Positions 7,283 through 13,764 of a DNA stretch of 18,851 nucleotides are shown here, in pieces. Position numbers and translations under genes: made by a program. Source of the stretch: Ruminococcaceae bacterium UBA1734 (GTDB taxonomy: Bacteria > Bacillota > Clostridia > Oscillospirales > Acutalibacteraceae); the NCBI GenBank assembly GCA_002315765.1, contig DCIE01000024.1, positions 15,945 through 34,795 on the forward strand. The letters are read 5' to 3'. The notes under the pieces were generated by a model. That model saw nothing but the letters and a program-made list of their open reading frames with translations, was not told the DNA's origin and did no database searches. Numbering within the stretch: the first letter of the stretch is position 1; every line of letters starts with the position of its first letter.

Positions 7283-8184
7283 TGTCGTACAGACTCCCCT
7301 ACTTTATCTATATATTCCTTTAAAGCTTCTTCCCATTTTCTCATTTCATCACCTACGGTACACCTAAGCGCCATATTGTCAAGAGAAGAATAAGCAGGTC
7401 TTTTTGTAGGAACATTATTCTTATTGTTGTATTCTGTTGTAGTGCAGGGAATTACGGCATCTTTATATCCCGAATACTCGGCAATTTTAAGGGCAAAATC
7501 GTACCAAGAACACTCTCCCTGACCTGTACAATGATATATTCCGTATTCATCGGTTACCGCAAGTTTAAGTATATGGTGAGCCAAATCGTTGGCATTGGTA
7601 GGATTTCCGATTTGGTCGCTAACAACGGTTATACTGCCCTTTTGTTCTATTACTCTTATAACTGTTTTGACAAAATTCTTACCATTAAAACCGTATAGCC
7701 AAGAAGTTCTTACGATAAATGTCTTTGGATTGAAACTAAGAGCATATTTTTCGCCTAATGCCTTTGAAGCTCCGTAAACGCTTACGGGATTAATTATGTC
7801 CCATTCGGTATATGGCTTATTTCCCTTTCCCTCGAAAACATAGTCGGTTGAAATCTGAACAAATTTTGCACCTGTATTTTTCGAGGCTATGCTTAAATTT
7901 CTCACACCCAAAGCGTTGACCTTAAAAGCTGTTTCCCTCATACCTTCACAGCCGTCAACATTTGTCATAGCTGCACAGTTTATTACCACATCGGGTTTGT
8001 TATTAAGTACAAATTCTTCGGTCTTCTTAAAGTCGGTAATATCAAGGTCATCAATGTCAATTGCCAAAACCTCGGCGCCGACAATTTCACGGGGTATTTC
8101 ACCTATTTGACTCTTACCCGAAGAAATTACAGATACTAATTCACTTCCGAGTTGACCGTTGCAGCCTGTTATCATAATTTTCAT
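7279..8184 (-). CDS. rfbD: dTDP-4-dehydrorhamnose reductase
   Basis: RmlD, the last step, reducing dTDP-4-keto-rhamnose to dTDP-L-rhamnose with NAD(P)H. It has 301 residues. The N-terminal TGCNGQLGSEL gives the GxxGxxG nucleotide-binding loop (G7, G10, G13). Further on are QISTDYVFEGKG and VYGASKALGE with the catalytic YxxxK. The ATG at 8184 overlaps the stop of the glycosyltransferase gene by 4 nt (ATGA), so the two are coupled. The gene order glycosyltransferase-rfbD-rfbB-rfbC differs from the classical rfbBDAC order and lacks rfbA. Confidence 0.95.
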   Translation of the reverse strand: MKIMITGCNGQLGSELVSVISSGKSQIGEIPREIVGAEVLAIDIDDLDITDFKKTEEFVLNNKPDVVINCAAMTNVDGCEGMRETAFKVNALGVRNLSIASKNTGAKFVQISTDYVFEGKGNKPYTEWDIINPVSVYGASKALGEKYALSFNPKTFIVRTSWLYGFNGKNFVKTVIRVIEQKGSITVVSDQIGNPTNANDLAHHILKLAVTDEYGIYHCTGQGECSWYDFALKIAEYSGYKDAVIPCTTTEYNNKNNVPTKRPAYSSLDNMALRCTVGDEMRKWEEALKEYIDKVGESVRH

Positions 8185-8933
8185 TTTGTTTTACTTCCTC
8201 TTAACAAAAACTTCGCACAGGAGCTAAGGTGGATAAACAAAAATTTTATTTTTTTTCTGCTTTCTCTACCCCAAATATGGGTTACCGAGCATTGGGGCAA
8301 AAACATTATTTTGCCGTATTTCTTAGCTCTTACCGTAAGGTCGGCATCCTCAAGATACATAAAATACCTCTCATCAAATCCGCCTAATTTTTTATACACA
8401 TTTGAACGAATACAAAAGAAACAACCGCTGCAAAAATCTATTTCGCAAGGGGAAGAAATATCTTCATCGGAACGAGTATATTCTTTTCGCAGTTTTGCGG
8501 ACACACGACTGAAAAAGAGGTACTTAAAATTCGGAACTCTCTTAGGCAAATACTGTATGGTGCCGTCTGTATTAAGAACTTTCGGCATACACATTACCAC
8601 ATCGGGATTTTCTTCCATAAAGTCCACTATCTCCGACAAAACATCCGTATCAAAGCTAATATCCGGATTGATTGCAAAATGGTACTGTCCCATTTCCCTC
8701 TCCATACACAAATTATTAGCCTTGCCGAAGCCTAAATTCTTTTTATTCTCCACCACATTAAATCCGGTGTGTTCCTTTAATATATCCACGGTATTATCGG
8801 TAGAAGCATTGTCAAAAACCGTTAGTTCTACCGGGTATTTTTTAGTATTATTCAAAATGCTGTTACAGGCATTCATAATAATACCGCTGTTATTATGAGT
8901 TACGATAGTTGCAGAAATGCAAATATCAGTCAT
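8181..8933 (-). CDS. Family 2 glycosyltransferase, probable rhamnosyltransferase
   Basis: Cytoplasmic GT-A fold sugar transferase of about 250 residues. It starts with the GT2 beginning ISATIVTHN. It then shows DNASTDNT, the KNLGFGKANN nucleotide-sugar motif, NPDI as the DxD-like metal site, a FDERYFMYLEDADL stretch with the ED pair, and a later HIWGRESRKK. These are hallmarks of WbbL/RfbF-like rhamnosyltransferases, and the gene is coupled to rfbD, which makes the likely donor. The acceptor cannot be told; a cell-wall polysaccharide or its lipid carrier is likely. The start is the ATG at 8933, 7 nt after AAGGGG. The ATG at 8939 is only one base from that site. It begins 18 nt after the smsB stop, in the same apparent operon. 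Confidence 0.88.
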   Translation of the reverse strand: MTDICISATIVTHNNSGIIMNACNSILNNTKKYPVELTVFDNASTDNTVDILKEHTGFNVVENKKNLGFGKANNLCMEREMGQYHFAINPDISFDTDVLSEIVDFMEENPDVVMCMPKVLNTDGTIQYLPKRVPNFKYLFFSRVSAKLRKEYTRSDEDISSPCEIDFCSGCFFCIRSNVYKKLGGFDERYFMYLEDADLTVRAKKYGKIMFLPQCSVTHIWGRESRKKIKFLFIHLSSCAKFLLRGSKTK

Positions 8934-8951
8934 AATCATACCCCTTTGCTG

Positions 8952-9872
8952 TTATTTTAAAAAACCGTTAATTATTTCTTGCTCGGCCTCTTGCTCTGTA
9001 AGTCCAAGCGTCATTAATTTAATAAGCTGTTCTCCCGCAATTTTTCCTATTGCGGCTTCATGAATTAATGAAGCATCAATATGGTTTGCGCATATTTCCG
9101 GTATTGCCTCAACCTTTGCATTATCCATAATTATTGCATCACATTCGGTATGGCCGTTACACAAATTATTGCCGTTAATATTAGACTTAAAGGACTGAAA
9201 AGAATTTCCCTTTGCGACCGAACGGGAAATTACATTTGCCCCGGATTTTTCACCGTTTAAATCAACAGTGAAATCGGTTTCGGCTCTTTGGGTGCCGTGT
9301 GTCATTATTTTTTCTTTAATAACAAGTGTTCCTCCGTCATCAACAACGGCCTTTGTAACACGAAGAGTGGAATCAATACCTTTAATTTGGCTTGTTTCCA
9401 TTTCCATATATCCGTTTTCGGCGATATTTACGACGGTGGTAGGATTCATAACCTTTCCGCCTATTCCGTCTCCTTCGCCGTAATGTCGTTCTATATACTT
9501 AACTTTGGCATTCTTTCCTACAAAAAATGTATGAATACCATCGTGTCTTGACTCCTCATCGCCGCAGTTGTGAATACCGCAACCTGCCATAATGGTAACA
9601 TCGGCATCTTCACCGATAATAAAATCATTATAAACCATATCGGAAAGTCCGGTTTGGTCAATAATAACCGGAATATGCACCGTTTCTCCCTTTGTTCCCG
9701 GACGAATAATGATGTCAATTCCCGGCTTATCGGTTTTGGTTTTTATATCCACATTGGGTGTGGTTTTTCTGTCGGCTAAACCGCCGTTTGCACGGATATT
9801 ATATGCACCGCTTGGAATACCCTCCATATCGGCAATTATTTTTAGGAGTTGCTTTTCTGTTTCGTTAATCAT
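8952..9872 (-). CDS. smsB: SmsB: minimal SufB-type Fe-S scaffold protein
   Basis: Scaffold of a minimal SUF system, 306 residues against roughly 430-500 for SufD and SufB of the full operon; the N-terminal extension of those is absent. It shows the beta-helix core and a C-terminal part aligned with SufB. TECDAIIMD carries Cys244, at the place of the catalytic SufB Cys405 of E. coli. LIHEAAIGKIAGEQL carries His271 and Glu272, at the place of the SufB cluster-site Glu. An N-terminal cluster with Cys98, His101, Cys103 and HDGIHTFFVGKNA is characteristic of this short family. It overlaps smsC by 8 nt (ATGATTAA), with GGAGG 6 nt before the ATG. Work on Fe-S machinery evolution names this pair SMS. 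No SufS, SufU, SufD or SufE is present nearby, so the sulfur source lies elsewhere. Confidence 0.88.
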   Translation of the reverse strand: MINETEKQLLKIIADMEGIPSGAYNIRANGGLADRKTTPNVDIKTKTDKPGIDIIIRPGTKGETVHIPVIIDQTGLSDMVYNDFIIGEDADVTIMAGCGIHNCGDEESRHDGIHTFFVGKNAKVKYIERHYGEGDGIGGKVMNPTTVVNIAENGYMEMETSQIKGIDSTLRVTKAVVDDGGTLVIKEKIMTHGTQRAETDFTVDLNGEKSGANVISRSVAKGNSFQSFKSNINGNNLCNGHTECDAIIMDNAKVEAIPEICANHIDASLIHEAAIGKIAGEQLIKLMTLGLTEQEAEQEIINGFLK

Positions 9873-10605
9873 TTTTGCCCTCCATATTATTGGTTAAAAC
9901 ACTACAAGCGGCATTAGTAGCACTAAGCAATTCAGGTAATATATCAGCCTTCGGGCCGTATGCCTTTAGGTTTCCTCCGGCTAAAACAGCCACCTTATCC
10001 GCAATGTTAAGAATGCGTTCCTGATGAGATATAATTATTATGGAACCGCCTAATTTAGAATGCATTTTTTCAAAAACATTGATTAAATTATTAAAGCTCC
10101 ACAAATCAATACCTGCTTCCGGCTCATCAAACAAAGATACCTTTGTTGACCTTGCCAAAACTGTTGCTATTTCTATTCTTTTAAGCTCTCCGCCTGAAAG
10201 CGAGGCATTAACCTCTCTGTTAATATAATCTCTGGCACAAAGACCTACCTGAGATAAGTAATCACAGGCTTCCGCCACCGAAATATCCTTTCCCGATGCC
10301 AAGGAGATTAAATCCTTAACCGTTATTCCTTTAAATCTAACCGGTTGTTGAAAAGCAAAGCTTATTCCCTTCCTTGCTCTTTCGGTTACGGAAAGGTTTG
10401 TTATGTCTTCACCGTCAAGGAGTATTTGTCCCGATGTAGGTGTAATTATTCCCGCAATTAATTTTGCAAGTGTGGATTTACCGCCGCCGTTAGGACCGGT
10501 AATTGCAATAAATCCATCATCAAATTTAAGTGAAATATTTTTAAGTATTTCTTTTTCTCCGGTTTCTCCCAAAGCACTGTAAGAAACATTTTTAAGTTCA
10601 AGCAT
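9865..10605 (-). CDS. smsC: SmsC/SufC-type Fe-S cluster assembly ATPase
   Basis: Soluble ABC-type ATPase, 246 residues, which drives shape changes in the SmsB/SufB scaffold during cluster assembly; it is not a transporter. It carries Walker A GPNGGGKST (37-45), a Q-loop in FAFQQPVRF (about 84-91), the signature LSGGELKR (136-143), Walker B VSLFDEPEAGIDL (156-168) and the H-loop ISHQER with His194. The Asp-Glu-Pro-Glu-Ala-Gly-Ile-Asp form and LKRIEIA after the signature are typical of SufC. The ATG follows GGAGG by 6 nt, and a good promoter lies upstream. It is the first gene of the long minus-strand operon that runs through smsB and the rhamnose genes. Confidence 0.92.
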   Translation of the reverse strand: MLELKNVSYSALGETGEKEILKNISLKFDDGFIAITGPNGGGKSTLAKLIAGIITPTSGQILLDGEDITNLSVTERARKGISFAFQQPVRFKGITVKDLISLASGKDISVAEACDYLSQVGLCARDYINREVNASLSGGELKRIEIATVLARSTKVSLFDEPEAGIDLWSFNNLINVFEKMHSKLGGSIIIISHQERILNIADKVAVLAGGNLKAYGPKADILPELLSATNAACSVLTNNMEGKND

Positions 10606-10636
10606 TTTATCCTCCGAATATAACTATCTATCATAT

Positions 10637-10664
10637 ATTATATACCAAAACCCTTAAAAATCAA
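10637..10664 (-). promoter_or_regulatory. Promoter of the smsC-smsB-rhamnose operon
   Basis: On the minus strand: -35 TTGATT (10659-10664), 16-bp spacer, -10 TATAAT (10637-10642), giving a leader of about 25 nt before the smsC ATG. I see no obvious Fe-S or redox regulator site. Confidence 0.65.
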
Positions 10665-10707
10665 TAAAAACCTTCTTATTATGCGCATAATTTACAAAAT
10701 TTAATTG

Positions 10708-10736
10708 TTGTAATTTCGGTAAAAATATAGTAAACT
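10708..10736 (+). promoter_or_regulatory. Possible promoter for the DUF1292 gene
   Basis: TTGTAA (10708-10713), 17-bp spacer, TAAACT (10731-10736). An overlapping alternative is TTGTTG-15-TATAGT. Either would start transcription about 30 nt before the ATG; neither is close to consensus. It is divergent from the smsC promoter. Confidence 0.4.
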
Positions 10737-10769
10737 AAACTTAATAAAACAACCGAACGGAGAAATACT

Positions 10770-11081
10770 ATGAGTAACGATATAAAAAACGAGGAATACA
10801 ATCCTGATATTATCACACTTGCCGATGACAACGGAAAGGAATATACCTTTGAGGTTTTAGATGCTATCGAAACCGATACCGATAGATATTTAGCCCTCTT
10901 GCCACTGTATTCCGACCCTAAAAAAATGCTTGAGGAATCAGGCGACTTGGTTATTGTTAAAGTCGGAGAGGAAAACGGCGAAGAATATTACTATGAAATC
11001 GAAGATGATGACGAGTATGAAACCATCGCCGATGCTTTCGTTGACCGTCTTGAAGACTTTTTTGAAATAGAAGATAAATAA
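10770..11081 (+). CDS. DUF1292 family protein (YrzB-like)
   Basis: Small, very acidic cytoplasmic protein, 103 residues. It has the DUF1292 layout: ITLADDNGKEYTFEVLD, then YLALLPLYS, then a run ending YYYEIEDDDEYETIADA. This family (YrzB in Bacillus) is widespread in Firmicutes and often lies beside yrrK/yqgF and alaS, but here those neighbours are absent. Its role is not known. GGAG lies about 8 nt before the ATG. The last bases of the gene appear to hold the -35 box of the following RNA gene, so its 3' end is under double constraint. No terminator sits between the gene and that RNA. Confidence 0.88.
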   Translation: MSNDIKNEEYNPDIITLADDNGKEYTFEVLDAIETDTDRYLALLPLYSDPKKMLEESGDLVIVKVGEENGEEYYYEIEDDDEYETIADAFVDRLEDFFEIEDK

Positions 11082-11091
11082 TTATTTTAAT
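11062..11091 (+). promoter_or_regulatory. Candidate promoter of the 6S RNA gene
   Basis: TTGAAA (11062-11067), 18-bp spacer, TTTAAT (11086-11091). The -35 box lies inside the last codons of the DUF1292 gene, and the predicted start (about 11097) agrees with the first base of the closing helix of the RNA. Confidence 0.5.
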
Positions 11092-11095
11092 ACAT

Positions 11096-11297
11096 CGTCC
11101 TGCTTTGTACGCGAATTGATCGCTTTTATAACCCTACAAGATATTAAATAGGGATTTGCTCTCGGACGGTGGGCTTGCAGACCTCCCGCGGCTGTGCCGA
11201 GTTCGGAAGAAGGGAGCGCGAAGCCGCCCGGACATAACCCACCTGAACTTAAACTCAGGTTATCCTTAAGCGCACTACGGCAAAGCGGGACCTTTTT
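11096..11297 (+). ncRNA. ssrS: 6S RNA (SsrS), regulator of housekeeping RNA polymerase
   Basis: A structured, GC-rich stretch of about 200 nt in an AT-rich gap. An 11-bp closing helix pairs 11097-11107 (GTCCTGCTTTG) with 11281-11291 (CAAAGCGGGAC) and runs straight into CTTTTT. Inside is a large open region with a small hairpin on each side: CCCTA/TAGGG at 11132-11153 and ACCTGA/TCAGGT at 11241-11260. Beyond it is a long upper arm (GGCTT/AAGCC, CTCCC/GGGAG). This closing stem, bubble and terminal arm layout, the length, and the 3' stretch ACATAACCCACCTGAAC...CTACGGCAAAG resembling the same region of known 6S RNAs, support 6S RNA. It would mimic an open promoter and bind SigA-RNA polymerase. 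It is identified by structure and memory, not by a search. Confidence 0.72.
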
Positions 11298-11322
11298 ATA
11301 TTAAAAATATGTATAGTAAAAA

Positions 11323-11363
11323 ACTGCCTTCATATCCTTTTCGGATGGTTTGCAGTCTTTTTT
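11323..11363 (+). terminator. Second terminator downstream of 6S RNA
   Basis: A hairpin with outer stem ACTGC/GCAGT and inner stem ATCC/GGAT, followed by CTTTTTT. It is preceded by a run of seven A residues, so it may work in both directions. It isolates the 6S/DUF1292 unit from the next operon. Confidence 0.75.
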
Positions 11364-11406
11364 ATTCTCTAAATCAATTTTTTACATTTTTGTAAACTCC
11401 TTACAG

Positions 11407-11435
11407 TTGACAAAAGTGTATTAATTGGCTATAAT
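11407..11435 (+). promoter_or_regulatory. Perfect consensus SigA promoter for the PAP2-ywaF-mrp-trmB operon
   Basis: -35 TTGACA (11407-11412), 17-bp spacer, -10 TATAAT (11430-11435): exact match to consensus in both boxes and spacing. Transcription should begin near 11442, leaving only about 13-16 nt of leader before the first gene. Confidence 0.93.
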
Positions 11436-11454
11436 TCTATTATATTTTTGTTAG

Positions 11455-12117
11455 GTGATGATTATCATTATTCGTTTTATTAAAGAACACCTAAATGCGC
11501 TTTGGTTTTTTGGATTTTTGATTGTCGGAATGTTATACTTCGGAAGCAAGTATTTTGCGACCGATTATTTTTATGTACATATTCCTTTAGATGACAAGAT
11601 TCCTTTTTTGCCGATTTTTATTATACCCTACATATTTTGGTATTTGTATGTTCCTATTCCTATGATATATGTTTGTTTTAAAAACAAAAAAGCCTTTACC
11701 ACACAGGCCATTACCATGTTTTCGGGTATGATACTATGTTGCATAGGTTTTATTATTTTTCCGACAGCCATTGACTTCAGACCTACGGCGGAAGGAAATG
11801 GAATACTTTTGTTTTTATGCCGTATTGTTTATGCCAACGACAACCCATCGGCAAATGTCTTTCCGAGCCTCCACTGTTACGAGGCTTTGGTTGTTCATTT
11901 AACCACATTTGTTTCGGGTCCGCTTCGCAAGAAAATACCGCTTAGGATAGCTTCGGCTATTACAATGGTATTAATATGTATGTCTACTGTTTTTGTAAAG
12001 CAACATTCCTTTGCGGATGTTATATCGGGATGTGCTTTAGGGGCGGCAATTTTTGTTTTAGTTTTAATTTTAAGGGGAAAATATTATGGGGAAGACTTTA
12101 GAAAATATAATGATTAA
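11455..12117 (+). CDS. PAP2-type membrane phosphatase (PAP2_3-like)
   Basis: Polytopic membrane protein of about 220 residues with some six hydrophobic segments. It carries the last two parts of the phosphatidic acid phosphatase motif: FPSLH (Ser138, His140, in place of the common PSGH) and KQHSFADVISG (catalytic His184 and Asp188). The form PSLH...HSFADV is that of the PAP2_3 branch, which includes inositolphosphorylceramide synthase-like enzymes. The likely job is hydrolysis or transfer of a lipid phosphate, for example undecaprenyl or phosphatidyl substrates; the substrate is inferred. The start is GTG at 11455 or the adjoining ATG at 11458. The leader is very short and the ribosome site (TTAGG) is crowded against the start. 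It overlaps the next gene by 32 nt. Confidence 0.8.
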   Translation: MMIIIIRFIKEHLNALWFFGFLIVGMLYFGSKYFATDYFYVHIPLDDKIPFLPIFIIPYIFWYLYVPIPMIYVCFKNKKAFTTQAITMFSGMILCCIGFIIFPTAIDFRPTAEGNGILLFLCRIVYANDNPSANVFPSLHCYEALVVHLTTFVSGPLRKKIPLRIASAITMVLICMSTVFVKQHSFADVISGCALGAAIFVLVLILRGKYYGEDFRKYND

Positions 12118-12919
12118 ACCGGGAAATGGTGTATTTTACATTTGTTGGTTACTCTGTATTTTATCACTTGTTCTTATTTGGGTTATTTTTAAAAATAAAA
12201 GTGAAAAGGTCAAAAAGACTTTTATTACCGTTCTTTGCAGTGTGTTGGTTGTAGTATTTTTTGTTTACAAAATCTTTTTGTCTATGGACAAACAGTTTTT
12301 AACAACCTATGACCCACCGCTTGAAAGGTTTAATTGGTTTAACGAACTGCCTCTTCAGCTTTGCAACATTAATATGTTCTTAATTCCTATAGGTGTTTTG
12401 CTGAATAAGCGTTCAATACTGGGATTTGCCTTCTTTTTAGCACCTCTCGGAGCTACTATGGCACTCTTTTTCCCCGAAGCGGGTTTTGTGGGATATCCGG
12501 TGTTTATGCCCCGTGTTATAGGATTTTACCTAACGCACTTTTTAATTGTAATTGCCGGTATTTCCCTTGCGATACTTGATTTCTACCGTCCGAAATTAAA
12601 GGATTTTCCGGGAATTTTTGCAACCCTTTCTATTTTGGCACTTGTAATTCACGGTGTAAATTATATTTTCAGAGTTACAGGGCTTTGCACCATTTCAAAT
12701 TATTTCTTCACCTTTGATGATGTGGGAATAAGTATTCTCGCTTTATTCCATAGATTTATTAAAATTCCTTTCCTATATCTATTACCGTCATTTTTAATAT
12801 TGGGTGTGTATATGGGAATAGTATCATTAGGATTTTTTATCGGCGATTTATGTCGCAAAAAGAGAAAAAAGTCGACTTTGAATGTCGTAACAAAAGAAAA
12901 AGTTTTAGTAACAAAATAA
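12086..12919 (+). CDS. YwaF family membrane protein (TIGR02206-type)
   Basis: Integral membrane protein of 277 residues with about seven hydrophobic segments and no recognised catalytic site. It matches the YwaF/TMEM164-like family by its central stretch: FNELPLQLCNINMFLIPI, then FFLAPLGATMALFFPE, then a conserved FYLTHFLIVIAG with a membrane-embedded His. The role of the family in bacteria is unknown. The ATG at 12086 lies inside the PAP2 gene and has AAGGGG 8 nt upstream, which supports this start against an ATG at 12110 with no such site. The 32-nt overlap with the lipid phosphatase gene implies coupled production; the two may act together in the membrane, which is inference. It ends with a basic tail. 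Confidence 0.82.
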   Translation: MGKTLENIMIKPGNGVFYICWLLCILSLVLIWVIFKNKSEKVKKTFITVLCSVLVVVFFVYKIFLSMDKQFLTTYDPPLERFNWFNELPLQLCNINMFLIPIGVLLNKRSILGFAFFLAPLGATMALFFPEAGFVGYPVFMPRVIGFYLTHFLIVIAGISLAILDFYRPKLKDFPGIFATLSILALVIHGVNYIFRVTGLCTISNYFFTFDDVGISILALFHRFIKIPFLYLLPSFLILGVYMGIVSLGFFIGDLCRKKRKKSTLNVVTKEKVLVTK

Positions 12920-12939
12920 TTTTTTAGGAGATAATCAAT

Positions 12940-13764
12940 ATGTCTGGATGTAGTGGAAACTGCTCTACTTGTTCGAGTAATTGCGGTTCAAAAGAAAAAG
13001 AAAGTTTAATTGAGCCTACCGGCGAATTTAACAACATTAAGCATATTATTGCGGTTGTCAGCGGCAAAGGCGGTGTGGGAAAATCCACCGTAACCTCTAC
13101 TCTTGCGGTTGAGATGAGCCGAAAAGGCTATAAGGTGGGTATCCTTGATGCGGATATTACCGGTCCTTCAATTCCTAAGGCATTCGGTATTAAAACAAAG
13201 GCTATGCAAAACGAGCTGGGTATTTTACCCGCCGAAACAAAAACCGGTATTAAGGTTATTTCGGTTAATATGATGCTTGAGCAATCGGATGCTCCTGTTA
13301 TTTGGAGAGGTCCCGTAATCGCCGGTCTTGTTAAACAATTTTGGCAAGAGGTTGTTTGGGGCGACCTTGATTATTTGTTTATTGACTGCCCTCCCGGAAC
13401 CGGCGATGTTCCGTTGACTGTTTTCCAAATGATTCCGCTTGACGGTGCCGTTGTTGTAACCTCACCTCAGGATTTAGTATCACTTATTGTCAAAAAGGCT
13501 GTTAATATGGCAAATATGATGAATATTCCGGTTATCGGAATTGTTGAAAATATGAGTTATGTTAAATGTCCCGACTGCGGAAAGGAATTTTCGGTATTCG
13601 GTGGCGGAAGTGATGACATTTGCAAGGAAACCGGCATCCCATTACTTGCGAAGATGCCCATTGATATTGAACTTGCAAAGCAGGTTGATATGGGTGTTGT
13701 GGAATTGTTTGAGGGCAACTTTATGATTAAGGCATCAGACACAGTGGAAGATTTTTGCAAATGA
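12940..13764 (+). CDS. mrp: Mrp/ApbC (NBP35-like) iron-sulfur carrier ATPase
   Basis: Cytoplasmic P-loop ATPase of the Mrp/Nbp35 family, 274 residues, which holds and passes on [4Fe-4S] clusters as a dimer. The deviant Walker A is SGKGGVGKST (41-50), with the signature Lys after SG. DADITGPSIP (70-79), FIDCPPGTGD (148-156) and the switch region follow. The cluster-binding CxxC is Cys210 and Cys213 in YVKCPDCGKEF. It also has an N-terminal cysteine group (Cys4, 8, 11, 15) like that of eukaryotic Nbp35 and some clostridial Mrp proteins, which most short Mrp proteins lack. AGGAG sits 9 nt before the ATG. It overlaps trmB by 4 nt. The SmsCB genes about 2 kb away on the other strand are a likely source of clusters. 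Confidence 0.93.
   Translation: MSGCSGNCSTCSSNCGSKEKESLIEPTGEFNNIKHIIAVVSGKGGVGKSTVTSTLAVEMSRKGYKVGILDADITGPSIPKAFGIKTKAMQNELGILPAETKTGIKVISVNMMLEQSDAPVIWRGPVIAGLVKQFWQEVVWGDLDYLFIDCPPGTGDVPLTVFQMIPLDGAVVVTSPQDLVSLIVKKAVNMANMMNIPVIGIVENMSYVKCPDCGKEFSVFGGGSDDICKETGIPLLAKMPIDIELAKQVDMGVVELFEGNFMIKASDTVEDFCK

Noticed and set aside
8152..8898. 248-codon plus-strand open frame
   Set aside because: It lies antisense to the glycosyltransferase gene, whose motifs are unmistakable; it has no family features and is a shadow frame.
10681..10688. ATGCGCAT palindrome between the divergent smsC and DUF1292 promoters
   Set aside because: Eight bases only and not matching a known Fe-S or redox regulator site; could be chance.
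11096..11297. Possibility that the structured RNA is SRP RNA, RNase P RNA or tmRNA
   Set aside because: It lacks the SRP tetraloop domain, RNase P conserved cores and the tRNA-like ends of tmRNA; the closing stem, bubble and arm layout fits 6S RNA better.
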